The translations under genes were made by a program, and so were the position numbers. Shown one piece after another: positions 1 to 12,942 of a stretch of DNA of 64,000 nt; the stretch's first letter is position 1; each line of letters begins with the position of its first letter. The stretch covers positions 5,012,001 to 5,076,000 of the forward strand of contig JAYKKT010000064.1 of NCBI GenBank assembly GCA_036023115.1. Direction: 5' to 3'. This stretch comes from Brasenia schreberi (taxonomy: Eukaryota; Streptophyta; Magnoliopsida; Nymphaeales; Cabombaceae). A model generated the notes under the pieces. It was given only the letters and a program-made list of their open reading frames with translations, was not told the origin of the DNA and did no database searches.

Positions 1-514
1 GGAGAGGAGCATCAGGTATTCTTTGTGATAAGAAGATACCATTAAAGTTAAAAGATAAATATTATAGAGCAGCAATTAGACCTGCCATGTTTTATGGTTC
101 TAAGTGTTGGGCAGTTAACCATCAACATGTACAAAAGATGTCTGTGACAGAAATGAAATGTTGACATGGATGAGTGGTCATACAAAAAAAGACTGTATAC
201 ATAATGAGGTTATTAGAAACAAATTAGGAGTGGCACCAATAGAGGATAAAATGAGAGAATATCGTTTAAGATGGTTTGGACATATAGAAAGAAGATCAAA
301 AGAAGAACCTGTAAGAAGGTATGAAAAACTAAATTTGGAAAGTATTAAAAGAGGTAGAGGACGACCACAAAAGTGTTGGAAAGAAACAATAAAGAATGAT
401 CTAGCTTATTGTGAGTTAACTGCTAACATGGCACATGATAGAGCTATGTGGAAACAAAGAATCCATGTAGCCTAGTATGGGAAAAGGCTTAGTTGTTGTT
501 GTTGTTGTTGTTGT
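1..514 (+). mobile_element. LINE retrotransposon 3' end (truncated at window edge)
   Basis: This is the C-terminal end of a plant LINE reverse-transcriptase ORF followed by a short 3' UTR and a (TTG)n tail at about 491-514. The peptide from 158 contains the motifs [16 protein letters not shown] and RGRGRP, which recur almost unchanged in the two longer LINE copies at 35.3-37.5 kb and 42.9-46.0 kb. The frame breaks near 157 relative to those copies, and the 5' part lies outside the window. The element sits in the intron upstream of the first visible MTHFR exon, in the same orientation as that gene. Confidence 0.9.
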
Positions 515-1129
515 GATCTATCTGAATTTCCATGCATAAGCTGATAAGAAGCCACAATCTTTACTTTTAAGTTTTGCCAGATCAATATTGAAGGTGGTGA
601 AACTACTACACCAAATTTCTGCATCCAAATAAGCTCATCGCTTTTGACTGAAATATGTAATGCTAGCGTCTGCTGAAACTGTCTATAACTTCTTCATTCT
701 ATGGACCAAAATTGCTACCTACTTGTTTGGCTGCCAGTTAATGACGAATTTTGGATTACTCATACTTTGTGCATGTCGTCAAATAAGAGTATCTACTTTT
801 ATTAATGAATTTTAGCTTATTAAAAACTGAAATTTTCTTTGAGTAGCTGTATTCCTCAATTCTGTCACATGCCATATCACTTCCTGACCTGTATGCACGT
901 GACCGTAGCAAGGAGTGTTTTCAATTATCATTCAGAAGAAGGGTGTGTGATTTTATATTAGTTCATGTTTATATTTATCTATGCTTGTTCATATCAACAT
1001 ATAACCGCAAAACCCCTGACCTTATGCAAGCAATATCTGCAAACAGGTTCTACATACATTTGTCTTGCAATTTGTTTAATTGAAGACTTATTTTATTAAA
1101 ACTTGATTCAAGAATTATATTGATGCTAG

Positions 1130-2337
1130 TTTATGAGACGGCGCTCACATAACAAGAAACTTCAAGAGGAATGGGCTCTGCCTTTGCAATCCATCCAAGA
1201 TGTTCATCAGGTAATTGCAAGGTTTCTTGTAACTCCTGATGATAGTTTGTGTTTGTGAACCCAAGGTTTTCTCCTTATTGATGCTAGATTGGTTTCTATG
1301 TGTCTGAACATGATTTTTTTTTTTTTACATTTTGTTGATTTTAGAGGTTCACGGACTACTGCCTTGGGAAAATTGAAACCCACCCTTGGTCAGAGCTAGA
1401 TGGCCTGCAGCCAGAGACATCGATTATAAATGAAGAGCTGCAACTTGTTAACTCGAAGGGCTTCCTCACCATCAACAGTCAACCTTCAGTTAATGGGGAA
1501 AAGTCTGACTCTCCTTCTGTTGGTAAGTGGAATAGCACGAGTGCACTTCCAATTGCCCGTAAGAACTCATGCATCGCTTCATTTAGATGTTCTTTTCTGC
1601 CATTTCTGCTCTGCATTGCACACCGTCAACAGGAATAGCTTATCCTGAAAAAATTCATGGTTGCCATTTCCTTTTCTGCAAATGGTGACTCTGCATCTTG
1701 ACTGATTGGGTACTTTTTCCTTGAATGTATAATTGGAGGGTCATTTTTTTTCTCATTCAGGATGGGGCGGACCTGGTGGATATATTTATCAGAAAGCCTA
1801 TCTTGAGTTCTTCTGCTCGCCAGATAAGTTAGATGCATTGGTTGAGAAATGCAAGGGAGTGCCTTCTCTTACCTATATAGCAGTCAATAAGGACGGCAAA
1901 AGCATATCGAATGTAGGACCTAATGATGTAAATGCAGTGACTTGGGGGGTGTTTCCGGCAAGAGAAGTCATCCAACCTACTGTTGTAGATCCTGTTAGCT
2001 TCATGGTTTGGAAAGATGAAGCATTCGAGATCTGGACCAAGGGGTGGGCTTCACTGTTCCAAGATGAAGCTTCAAAGAAAGTACTAGATGAGGTATATCA
2101 GCACGTTTTCATTTTCTTGTCCTCTTTTTCAATGCATAACCGATCGCCCTTGGGCAGAATGCCCACTGCGCCGCAATTTCATTCCTATAGTAATTGTCGG
2201 ACTTATTAATTTCCAATGTACAGGTAGAAAAGAGTTATTTCCTTGTTAGCCTGGTGGATAATGACTATGTGAATGGAAATCTCTACTCTGTTTTCAAGGA
2301 TATATGCTGCTGCTGTAAGAGGGATGCTTCGAAATAG
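1130..2337 (+). CDS. MTHFR: Methylenetetrahydrofolate reductase, C-terminal exons (partial gene)
   Basis: MTHFR reduces 5,10-methylene-THF to 5-methyl-THF, the methyl donor for methionine synthesis, in the cytosol. Four exons are visible: 1130-1210, 1345-1522, 1761-2092 and 2224-2337. They join in frame to 705 nt (234 residues plus TAG), with AG acceptors and GT donors throughout. Family signatures include [68 protein letters not shown] and [15 protein letters not shown]. These belong to the C-terminal regulatory domain; the catalytic TIM-barrel exons lie upstream of the window. The intron before 1130 holds a LINE fragment. The last residues, [13 protein letters not shown], form an unusual cysteine-rich tail. 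Exon 1130 begins after a TAG acceptor and encodes FMRRRS. Identification rests on remembered plant MTHFR sequence and is very secure. Confidence 0.95.
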
Positions 2338-3685
2338 AAATAGGAATACTTTTTATCTACAATGCCACGGAGGCGTATGCTGTTTTCAGAATATTGTTTG
2401 TTGTTTCTGGTTAATCTATTGTCTATTGAGATTTTGATTGTTTCCTGAGCAAATATTACTATATAGTTTATTGGATTAATAGGGCATTGAGATAGATTAT
2501 GGTACAATGTGCAAGAATGCAAGTCTTAAATGTAATTGAACAAAGAACCAGAACCCTTTTGTGTAATGGGTTAATGGCTGCATTGATCAGAAGCTTGACT
2601 CTTCAATTATCTCATTGCCCTTTGTGTAATAGATCAAAACATATATTCAGTAAGAGTTCTTTATTCATCTTCTGAGGGTTCGGGATCAACCAAAAGCAAA
2701 ATCAAGCCTTTTACCGCACTAAGTGGGATCGACCACTTTGATTCTTAATCACCATTGAGCTCTATCCAGTGTCATGTTAACTAAGAAAAGCAAGATTATG
2801 TTTCCTTTGCAATGCTTTGGAGGCCTTTCTCTCCCTTTTCAAGGTTTAAGATGTGCACCTTAGATTAAGAAGGATGGCAGTTAAAGCCCATTTTTTTATT
2901 ACTTCAGCACCTAAATGCAAATCTACCAGAAGCCGGTTGGATTCAAATCTACGATTCTAAATTGGCCAAAAAGATAATCTCATCTACTAACCAAAGAAGT
3001 TTAACAAATCCTTGGAAGTTCACGGGTTTACGTGCCAGAGGTGAGGATCCGTACCCTAAAGTCAAAGTTTAGTGTATTCTCTGGCATGAGATTGAAGTAT
3101 TTCCTATCAGTAGTAATCTCACGGGTGAGAGACAGCCTTTATTCTGGGTGAGAGAACGCTCAGTGGTGAGAGACCAGCCTTTATTCTGGTTTAGATAACA
3201 CAGAGGGAGACAACTCAACAGCATCACAGTAGTAAGTGGGACACACACGCACACACAAACAACCGCACTTTATGACAAAGCAAATGGAAGAGAAAATTGG
3301 AACTCAACACCATCATGGCAGAACAGTGAGACAGAGGCTAAAATGCATTGCCAAACTCCCCATCTTAGATACTCAAATTTATGAAATCATATGGTTATAC
3401 CGACTCTTTTAATCACCATAATGAGTTTTGATAGCAAAAATAACACTGAGTCACCAACTCCGCAAACACATTGAGAGAGTAATACAGTTGATATAAACAG
3501 ATTTCAGCACATTCTCAATTAACAAATTAATTAAAAAGGGTGAAAAATATGTGCATACAATGTGACAGCTTTCTTTGTGGTATGATGGGGCGGATGAAGC
3601 TAGATGCATGCTCCGAGTATTGAACTATCAACTTGTGGGTCAGTCCGATAGCCAGATGCTATTGCTCTTTGTGCCAATGTAGCAG
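2338..3685. other. Intergenic region between convergent MTHFR and receptor kinase
   Basis: This stretch holds the presumed 3' UTRs of the two convergent genes. No coding exon is recognisable. A 24-26 bp motif of the form GGTGAGAGA(C)CAGCCTTTATT occurs twice, at about 3124-3147 and 3164-3189, as a small local duplication. No transposon was recognised. Confidence 0.6.
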
Positions 3686-6600
3686 CTATTTGGGCTCAAC
3701 ATTGGTGGATAATGTATATCCACCACTGACACTGAAGGCATCACTGTTCTCTTTACTGGAGAGGGACTCATTGTATGGTTGACGAGGGGCATTCTTATTT
3801 GCCTCAAAATCAGTAGCAGATGATGAAGCAGATGCAGGGTTCATGTTTACCCCTTCATTCTGCAGAATTGTCTCGATTTCCCTTGCAACTTCACTCATGG
3901 TGGGACGGTCAGAAGCCAATTCTTCAATGCAGCGCATAGCCAAGTCCACAAATTTCTCGAAGCACGCCAGGGTAGATGTCCTAATGGCTGGGTCCAGTAG
4001 TTCCCTCAGACCATATAGTTCTTTGGATTTGTCAATGGCCACTCGCACCTCTCTGACTATATACTTCCCTCTTTCTATTGGTTGTTTTCCGGATATGAGT
4101 TCAAGCATAACCACCCCAAAGCTGTATACGTCACTCTTTTCTGACAGCTGCTGTGTCATGTAATACTCGGGATCCAAGTAACCCTGTAATCCCATATACA
4201 GATCAGAGATGTATCAAGCACACATTATCATGTAAAACACCATCCGTGCATTCATGCGCATGTCTGTGTGTGTGTTCATGTGCATATGTGTAGTTATAGT
4301 TATAGTTATGCAATATTCTGGTGAACTTAGAGAAGGGCCTTGAGAAGGATTATACATAAATACAGGTTTGCAATTTCTAATTCTATGTTGATTATCTATA
4401 ACATCTCCTTGGATTCAACAAAATATCATTTCAGCAACTAATTTTAAAGTTGAAAGCTTATAAATGGTAGTAGCCTAGGAATGAAAGCTAAAAACTAGAT
4501 CCCATGTATGATGTTGCTTGGAAACCATAGAACAATGGCACAAATCTAGTCCACTGGTATCCGTGTGTTTGAAATCATACAATAAATCATTGGAGTAATC
4601 AGTTTACTCACTAGTGTTCCTTTAACTTGAGTTGAAACATGCCCTTTCGCACAGTCAGAGACAAGTTTGGAGAGGCCGAAATCTGAAACCTTGGCTGTTA
4701 AATTTTCGTCTAGTAGAATATTTGTAGACTTAACATCCCTATGGATTATGGGAGGATCAGCAAGTTCATGCAGATAAACTAGTCCTCTAGCAGAGTCCAG
4801 AGCAATGTGAAGTCTCCTCTTCCAATCTATGCGAATACCACTTCTTCCTGTTAAGCAGAAGATATTTATCAAAAGTTGAGAAAAATTGCAGGTCGGTATA
4901 AAGAAAGCCAGCATTTATCCAAACATGTCCAGACTCCAGATACCAGATAAGTTATCTCTTAGTGTTCCATTAGGAGCAAATTCATAGACTAGCATCTGTT
5001 CGTCGCGATCGAAACAGAAGCCAACAAGTGCAACAAGATTTTTGTGATGAACTCTTGATAACAGCTCAATTTCTGTCTTGAACTCAGCACCACCTTGCAT
5101 GGACCCCTGTCTTGCCCTCTTGATTGCAACAATTTGACCGGATGGTAGAATACCTCTGTACACCTGAAAGAGAGTTTCTTGAATGAATCATTTATTGAGG
5201 ATATTATCTATATTAAAGCAGCAAAAGGGCATGAATTCTTTTACTTTTCCATAGCCACCAGATCCTATCTCATTAATAGATGAGAAATTGTTTGTACACT
5301 TCTTGACTTCGTCATACGAAAACCACCTGGCTCCCTTTAATTGTGGTGCCTCCCCTGCATCTTTACTGCTGGTTCCACCCCAGGATGCTGACATACAGAG
5401 ACAAACCACAGTTACTCACCATGGAGCCAAGAAGGCCAAGAAACTGCAACCTTATGTTATCTAGAGGAAACGCTATCTTTTGCAATGCAGTATGCTATCT
5501 AGAGTGCCAGTTAGGAGGTGATCAGACCAAGATTAACAGAAACATTACCAAAAGGTCTGGATCGAACAATGGCTCTTGTGGCTAGCTGCTTTTGTCGGAT
5601 CGCATATATCCCTACTATGAGAAGCACGAGGACTAAAACACTGCAACCAACCGCTATACCAATGATCGCAGCAGCGCTAAGAGATTTTCCACCATTTGGT
5701 TCTGATATTTACTCATTTAATCAGCAACAATAGTTATAAGCCAAGAAAGCAAAATTTCAACGCTAAATTAACATGAGGTTCATATACCAGGGAAAGAATA
5801 TGAAAATGCCACAAAGTAATACGGCCCGAATTCGTGAGGTGGCTTGAATGTCTGGTTGGTCAGCTGAAAACCAAATTGAAGGATGTCTGACCTTTTGAAA
5901 TACATGCCGCTCGAAGGGAAAAGAGCCATGTAAAGGACCATGTAATCACTTGAATCGAAGTAGGGATTTTCCAGATACACTGATCCAGGCGTGAGATTGA
6001 ACTGTGTCCAGAGTTTCCGTTCGAGTGCTTGGAATTGGGTGCTGTTGGTCAAGTCTGAAAAAAAAGGCGCTCTAAAATGGAGATAGCCCTGGTAAGGATA
6101 TGCACATCCACAGCTCTGAGGGTTAGCCCTCTTGCCTGCCAGACATGATGCACTCATACAGTTCACTAAACTAGTTGAGTATGCTTTTGTTTGTGTCTGC
6201 AACATGCAGTATCTAGTATTTGCCAGTGTTACAATACACACTGGATTTCCAGCAAGCCTGCAAATCCAAATGAAAGCTAAGCGTTATATTGCTAATAATG
6301 ACATAATTATCAATAAGGATTATATATATACATATAGGGTGTTCTAAATGCATAATGTCTTTCCGTGCATAATCTTGCATAAACACCTCCACTATTGATC
6401 TCAAATCTCAAATCTTTGAGATCAATGGTGGAGGTTTAAATTAAAGGTATTGTTTGTTCTATTTCTTTACTTTGCATTGCATCTGCATTAAATGTAAGAT
6501 AATTGAAATTTTCACCGTTGATCTCGAATACAGGAAATGTTCATGCAAGATTATGCACCAAAAGACATGCATTTAGGACTCCATATATACAAATAGTAAT

Positions 6601-9457
6601 GTGAATGTCTCGTACAGGAGAGAGTTTCCATAGGAGTTCCCCACAGTGACACTAGAGATTTTGTTATACTCCAAGTCGACAAGTTGTAATTGAGGAGATA
6701 TGCTGCTTCCCATATCCAGTGTGTCATTAAACGAGTTGTACTTCAAACCTCTGCAGTAAATCAAAAAGAACAATTGAAGTTCCAATGTTTTTCTTGAATA
6801 AACCAAGAGTACGTTCTATCAGTCCTTACACTTTCTGAAGATTAGGCAAGCTGAACAGAGATAGTGGCACCTTTCCTCCCAGTGTTCCGTATTCCATGGT
6901 TCTACACCATCAAGTACAGGTAAGCGCAAGATATTATAATGCTTGAAAACTGTGCCACACGGGAACTTTTAACAGGATGCCACACTTGTATCTGACACTC
7001 CAACACCTGACAATAGCACTTCCTGAATGAGGCTCGCCACTAACTATTATAATTATTTTGTAATTAAAAGTTTTAGTTTCAAGATAATTTAGTGCCCATT
7101 TACAATGACATATAGAATATTAATCAATTATCACTTTATTAATGGATAATAACCTGTTAAAACGAAGCTTTTTTTAGTTTTATAAGATATTATCAATTAT
7201 ATGAAATACTATATATAATTTTATACACATTTTGTCATGATCCCTGGACTCGTGATTTTTAGAATTTTTGTATCCCTCATCTGCACCCGCTCCTGCACCC
7301 ATGTGACAGCTTAAAATACACTAAGCAGGATCATAACTCACAATGTTGTTAGAGATTGTATGCTTGTGAACCAAGATGGGGCTATTGATGCATCAAATGT
7401 GTTGTTGCTCAAGTCCCTATAAAGATCATAGGGCCAGTCCAAGGATAAGAGGAAGAGAATACATGAAAGTACAAAAGATGCTTTTATAGTCTTACACATA
7501 ATTTAGGTTGCCCATGTTTGTTAAATTCGGAATTGGACCAGTAAGCTGATTTGCAGCAAGATTCCTGAATAGGATGGAAGATTTGATTAGCTATAAAAGT
7601 TGAATTCTTATTGCAACCAAACTCCACCATTCTACAGAATAAGACTCACAATTCGTTGAGACGTGTAAGGTTGCCAAGAGTGGATGGGACTGAACCTTTG
7701 AAGGAATTCCTGTCAAGCCGGCTATTCAAGAATGAAATTCAGGGATAGATCATTAGGGAAATAAATGAAATAATCATGCAGATATGCGCAAAAGTATTCA
7801 GAATAATGGCCAAGGAAAGATTTCATAATTCATGGATACTTACAGGACCTCAAGTGTTGACACAAGCCCGACTGTGGAAGGTATTTCTCCAGAAAACTTA
7901 TTCCCATCAAACAGTCTATGAAGTGAATAAGTTGGTATTCATCGGAAAATTTGATAAAGTTGGCAAGTTACAGCAAAGAACAGCATAAAGGAGAAGAAAA
8001 ATGATTGTTGCTAGCTTACATGTGTATAAGAATCATTCCGGAACTAAAAAGCTGACGAGGAACAGAACCTGAGAGTTGATTTCGATTAAAATGGCTGCAG
8101 TTCGCCAACAACACGATCAGCCTAATGATGTAAACAAAATGCAAAGATGAATTTTATTTTTCTCCAAGAACTAATCCAACTTACAAGTGTTTTGCCTTTA
8201 AAAGCATATCTAAACCAGGTGAACTACCAGATGAGACCGGCAGAGAACCAGAAAGCATGTTGTCTGCAATATCAAGCCAGTAAACATTTGATAGTTTGCC
8301 CAAGGAAGGAGGAATTGTCCCCGTCAATTTGTTAGAATTCAGTGCGCTGGCAAGAAAAGATGAACGTCAAGATCATCAATGAAACAGGAACCCAAAGAAT
8401 TACACTCGTATGATGATGTTGAAATGTGAAAATATGGTTCTTTGAAAACTCTTACAGGAAAGCTAGCTGTCCTAGATTGCCTAATTCAGCGGGGATGGCG
8501 CCGGTGAAATTGCAACCTGCCAGAATTCTGAACAGAAAAAAGGTCATCTATGTGAGCTTTGGATCCGAGCCAACAGTAAAGATGAAATCGATAAGCATAG
8601 AGTCCAAACTCCAAAGTCCCTTACAGAATCCTTAGGTTGGTTAAGCTCCCTATACTTGCTGGGATTGAACCCACCAGTCCAGGGTTGAATGATAAATCCC
8701 TTTTCCCAAAATTAAACATCAATGAGGCTGCCAAATTAGTAATGATATCCACACACACAGAGCTAGGAAAGAGCAGCATATATATGTCTCTGGAAACAAG
8801 GATAAGGGTTGAGGCACTTACAAGACCTGCAACTGGGAGAGAGATCCAACATCAGTAATTTGGCCTTGAAGACCCATGGATGACAGTTTCCTGAGAAAGG
8901 GAATCAAGAACCATAATGAGATTCATAGAGCAAAACCATCAAGCAGATAATAATCATTTTCGTAGAAGATAGATACTAATATGCAGAGTGGGAACAAATC
9001 AAAACACTCACAAGCTAATCACTCTTGAATCTTCACAATCCACTCCTTCCCATTTTGCTCCACAAGGATCTCCCTTCCCCCAGCTTGGTGGTGTATTGTT
9101 CCACCCAGCGCTCAGGGCAGCAAGTGCTCCGGCTACGGAGAAGCAAAATAAACCACGAAAATCAGATCCAGTAAGCAAGAAATTACGCGGTCTTTTAGTT
9201 ACCATCTACGAAAATATTGAACTCATCTCTATGTAGTCAACGGAACTGAACTGACCGGAACTTCTTTTACATTAAAACGGCTTGAACACACTCCCCAACA
9301 ACGAGATAACCAATCACACAATAAAAGAAAATTGCGAAGGAGAGAGAGAGAGAGTGCCATCTTGAGGTTCTGTGTCAGCGGAAACACCAAAAAGATGGCA
9401 GACAGCAAACAGCAACAGGAGGCTCAAGCTACACCAGCGGATCTCCCTCTCCGCCAT
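3686..9457 (-). CDS. LRR receptor-like protein kinase, HPCA1 / At5g49770-type (LRR VIII-1 subfamily)
   Basis: A plasma-membrane receptor serine/threonine kinase. Nineteen exons join in one frame to 2889 nt (962 aa): 9457-9358, 9132-9012, 8890-8822, 8699-8625, 8527-8456, 8346-8185, 8094-8020, 7915-7844, 7721-7650, 7564-7496, 7416-7342, 6901-6830, 6750-6616, 6257-5788, 5701-5549, 5387-5245, 5163-4944, 4847-4612, 4183-3686. Start ATG 9457 has a good context (CGCCATGGCG) and opens a signal peptide (about 1-24). Next come an LRR cap ([13 protein letters not shown]), LRRs to about 390 with many exons of 69-75 nt, a cysteine module (C423, C428, C439, C441), a transmembrane helix near 556-578, and the kinase. 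Catalytic residues are all present: glycine loop GSGGYGKV, K660, HRD 754-756, DFG 774-776. Intron 1 appears to use a GC donor at 9357/9356. HPCA1, the closest named Arabidopsis relative, senses extracellular H2O2; that function is not established here. Confidence 0.93.
6335..6588. mobile_element. MITE-like element, copy A (intronic)
   Basis: About 250 bp with roughly 45-bp imperfect terminal inverted repeats. The left end reads GGTGTTCTAAATGCATAATG; the reverse complement of the right end reads GGAGTCCTAAATGCATGTC. Both then continue into a shared GTGCATAATCTTGCAT. The interior contains two TTGATCT/AGATCAA-type inverted segments and no ORF. It lies in the receptor-kinase intron between exons 13 and 14. 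A diverged relative is at about 12499-12731. The target duplication is unclear because the flanks are TA-rich. Confidence 0.7.
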
Positions 9458-10003
9458 GGCGAGGCTTGTGAGAGAGGAAGCAGGGAAGACCAAGAAGTGC
9501 CGATGAAAAAGAAACAAAAAGTGTGTGAGCTCAAAGCCAAAAACTATGACATCTAACGCAAGTTAACCAGCCGACTTTGACGACTCAGCAGAAACTGGAG
9601 AGAGAGTCCCCGTAGAGTTCAAACCTTCAGTTTCAAGCCAACCTCTCTCTCTCTGTGTGAATAATAATTACAGGAGCCATTTCACGCCGAAGGCCACCAA
9701 CTGATTTGCCTTTCAAGCCAATCCATGTCATTTTCTTATCTCCACTCCATCGTCAACCATTGTCATGATTTCGCTAAAAAGCAAAACGATCAACATATGA
9801 CGAGTTCTTTGCAAGATGGCATGGTTTTACCAACAGGAAGAAATATCCGCCACCCTCCCGTTTTCAAACGAGCGGTCCTCTTCGGCACCGTCCCCATTAC
9901 GTTGGCGATCGTCATGTCTACAGGCCCACACACTGGCTTCGCCGGTCGCTCGCTGGAGCATCCTCCAACCTCCCTAACAATTATTTACTAGCAACGTTCT
10001 CAC

Positions 10004-10007
<4 letters not shown>
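9458..10007. promoter_or_regulatory. Upstream region of the receptor kinase
   Basis: About 550 bp directly upstream of the receptor-kinase ATG, bounded by a long TA repeat. It presumably holds the 5' UTR and promoter on the - strand. A CT/GA run lies near 9640-9656. I see no clear TATA box I would defend. Confidence 0.4.

Positions 10008-10076
<69 letters not shown>
10008..10076. repeat. (TA)n microsatellite
   Basis: An uninterrupted run of about 34 TA dinucleotides. Confidence 0.97.
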
Positions 10077-10080
<4 letters not shown>

Positions 10081-10855
10081 GGACTGATCTTGACCATTAT
10101 TTATTTGTTATGAGCACGTATGTTTTCGAAAGTTATAAACATATTTGAAAATTTATGAAGAAACAACATCAAAATCGTAAATAGGATCCAATCACTTTAT
10201 CTACATATTATATATAATATGTATGTGTATATATGTCATTATAACATACTGTATTGTATATGTCTCAATAGTTATACGAAAAGTTGTCAAGATTTTAATT
10301 TGAATACTAAATGGACATGCTCTTGCTATGATTTAGTGGTTGAGAGTTTCGGCTCCCAACTTCGAGGATATTGGTGGGACCATCTGTTGATATCCTTAAA
10401 ATATCACAATCCTAAATTATTCAAAATAAGTTACTAAAATCTTTAATGCCTTCAGAAAAGAGCATGAAAACCATTGGCTTCTGGTGTTGCTTTCTCTCAG
10501 CTCTTGCGTTTTACCGGAGTCATAAAGCTTTCTCGTAATTTCCACAACACCAATGTAGACTCCTACGCGCCAGAGTCCATACAGAACAAGTGCAACATTT
10601 CTAATTTGTTATACTTTAAAGCCTTCCTACTAAAATATAAAGTATCAAAAAATATTTGAAATTAAATAATCATATTTTTATAGGAGACGAGACTATGGAA
10701 CTGAAAATCTAGTTCTGGCAATTCATTCAAGGGAGAGTCACCAGTCGGTTTCACTTTTAAGTGTAATTTCAAAATTTTTAAAGATTTTTAAAAAATACAA
10801 AAGATATTTATATTCATGTCACCATGAGTACATTTTTAATATGAATATTATTCAA

Positions 10856-10903
<48 letters not shown>

Positions 10904-12223
10904 GATACCAGTGCGACGTGATAAAATGCTGATGGTAACTCACGCAAGCGATTGTTGCTCAAGACACGTGAGTTCAGGTGCTCTATTTGTGGAAGGGGAG
11001 GCTAGTCTGAAACTGTTTCTGGCTTTTGACACGAACACGGAGAATCTGCCGAATTCAATTAAATCGGCTTACGGTAGAAACCTGGATCAATAGCAGACCT
11101 TTTTGTACATGAAGTTGGATCGATGGCAACATGAACTCTTGGGAGTCTTTGCCATCAATCTTGTGAGATGTCTTAATTTTAAGTTCTAAAGAGCAATTTC
11201 CACAATGTATGGCTTTCTCCCATTGCTTTTATTGACGCTTGTGGTCGATTTGAACTGACATTGTGCGTCACCTTGGATTCAAACACTTTGAAGTAATTAT
11301 CTGAATGCATGATTTTTTTGGATATGTGAAGGGCAACTGGGTCGGGTCACTTTGAGTCCAAATCAAAGCCAAGTTGGCCCAGAGCTGACCGATCTTTTGT
11401 TCGGGTCTATTTTTTAATATCCGGACACAACCCAAAGTGTGTGAGAGTATCTTTCACCCCCGGAGGCTTGACATATATCAAAGGTCCTTACTGTCACAAA
11501 ATTCAAGTTATAGGGTCAGTTGACACGCTAGGGCGCTTAAGAAGCCATTCGCTTTCCGCTTTTCTTTCACACACACACACACACACATATATATAGTGTA
11601 CCTGCTCACATGAGACATGCTCACTCATTCATCTTTATTTTTTAATGGCATGAATATAATTTAAAAAAGATAATAATCATTCTTTCGAAAAGCAATTGTT
11701 GAAGGTTCGATTTGAACCGACAAAACCAAAGCAGATTCTATGATATATTGAATCAGTTCGATTTGAACCCAACACCGAAACCAAAACTGATTCTATGATA
11801 TATTAAATTGAACCAAACTGAAATATTTCAATTGGGTTTATTCTATTAATCGGTTTCTGATTCTTGATTGATATAGCCTTGAATTATCAGATCTGGAGAC
11901 ACTCCTTATAATATGCAATAGGTTGACGTGTTTAATCGATTTCTTCATTGACATAGGTTTATTCTATTAGTCGGTTTCTGATTCTATAATATGATCTGTT
12001 TGCCATCGATATGATGAAAGACAGATCAATAAGTAACTAATAGTTCTTGTGGCCTACCAAGGAAAGATCCCTCTCTTGATGGTGCCTAAAGTGGGCTTCA
12101 CATTATCCCACCTTAGAATATAATTTAGGATTTCTTGCAAGTAAATGACTGTCATTTTTCGTAATTAATTTAGGCTTTATATAATTGTGAGCACTCCCTA
12201 GCAATTTTAGCTATTGCTTTTTG

Positions 12224-12224
<1 letters not shown>
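10077..12224. other. Intergenic, no gene recognised
   Basis: AT-rich DNA without a supportable coding exon. It contains a (CT)n(AT)n tract at about 10858-10904 and a short (CA)n tract near 11569-11588. A roughly 55-bp direct repeat occurs at about 11705-11811: GTTCGATTTGAACC and GATTCTATGATATATT recur in each unit. A second short direct repeat, TTTATTCTATTA followed by CGGTTTCTGATTCT, occurs near 11838 and 11947. Confidence 0.6.

Positions 12225-12301
<77 letters not shown>
12225..12301. repeat. Compound (TA)n(TG)n microsatellite
   Basis: A TA run switches directly to a TG run near 12271. Confidence 0.96.
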
Positions 12302-12303
<2 letters not shown>

Positions 12304-12498
12304 CATTGGTCATGCAGCCTTTTGATACATCCATATTCGTGTTTTTACCTTACTTTAGATAAGTATGCGGGTCATTTTAAAAGTTACAAGGATATTCAAA
12401 AGAATAAAACAAAACCTTCGTTACGCTCATGCCCCCTCAAAAATACATTACTAGGCCTTCACGAAAGGCTAGACGATCATACATACATATCTACACAT

Positions 12499-12722
12499 AA
12501 AGAGAGTCCTAATGCATAATATCTTTCAGTAACGGATCTTCTATAAACATCTTTATTATTTGATCTTTGAGATCAATGATGAATATTTGAATTAAAAGTA
12601 CCTGTTTACTTTAGTATTTTGCATTTAAATGTAAAGTATTTTATCACCTTAACCATTGATCTTAAAGATCAAACCGTATAAATGTTTATGCAATATTACG
12701 CACCAAAAAATATTATGTATTT

Positions 12723-12731
<9 letters not shown>
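12499..12731. mobile_element. MITE-like element, copy B
   Basis: About 230 bp, the same family as the intronic copy at 6335-6588. Left end GAGAGTCCTAATGCATAATA; reverse-complemented right end GAGAGTTAAATACATAATAT. It shares the internal CTTTGAGATCAATG and the GCATTTAAATGTAA-like segment with copy A. The right end runs straight into a (CT)n tract. There is no coding capacity. Confidence 0.65.

Positions 12732-12781
<50 letters not shown>
12724..12781. repeat. Compound (CT)n(AT)n microsatellite
   Basis: A CT run followed directly by an AT run, abutting MITE copy B. Confidence 0.95.
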
Positions 12782-12942
12782 ACAAGAAGATAAGTGTTGT
12801 TTATGAGAAACACGATTGAATTTATTAGTGCACGATCCAAGGATTGGTAAACATGGGACCTTTCGGTTGGCACAGGGTTCTCATTTAATGGAATTCAATA
12901 CGGCTCAGCAAAGTAGGTATTGGCGATGATGTTGGGGCCACC

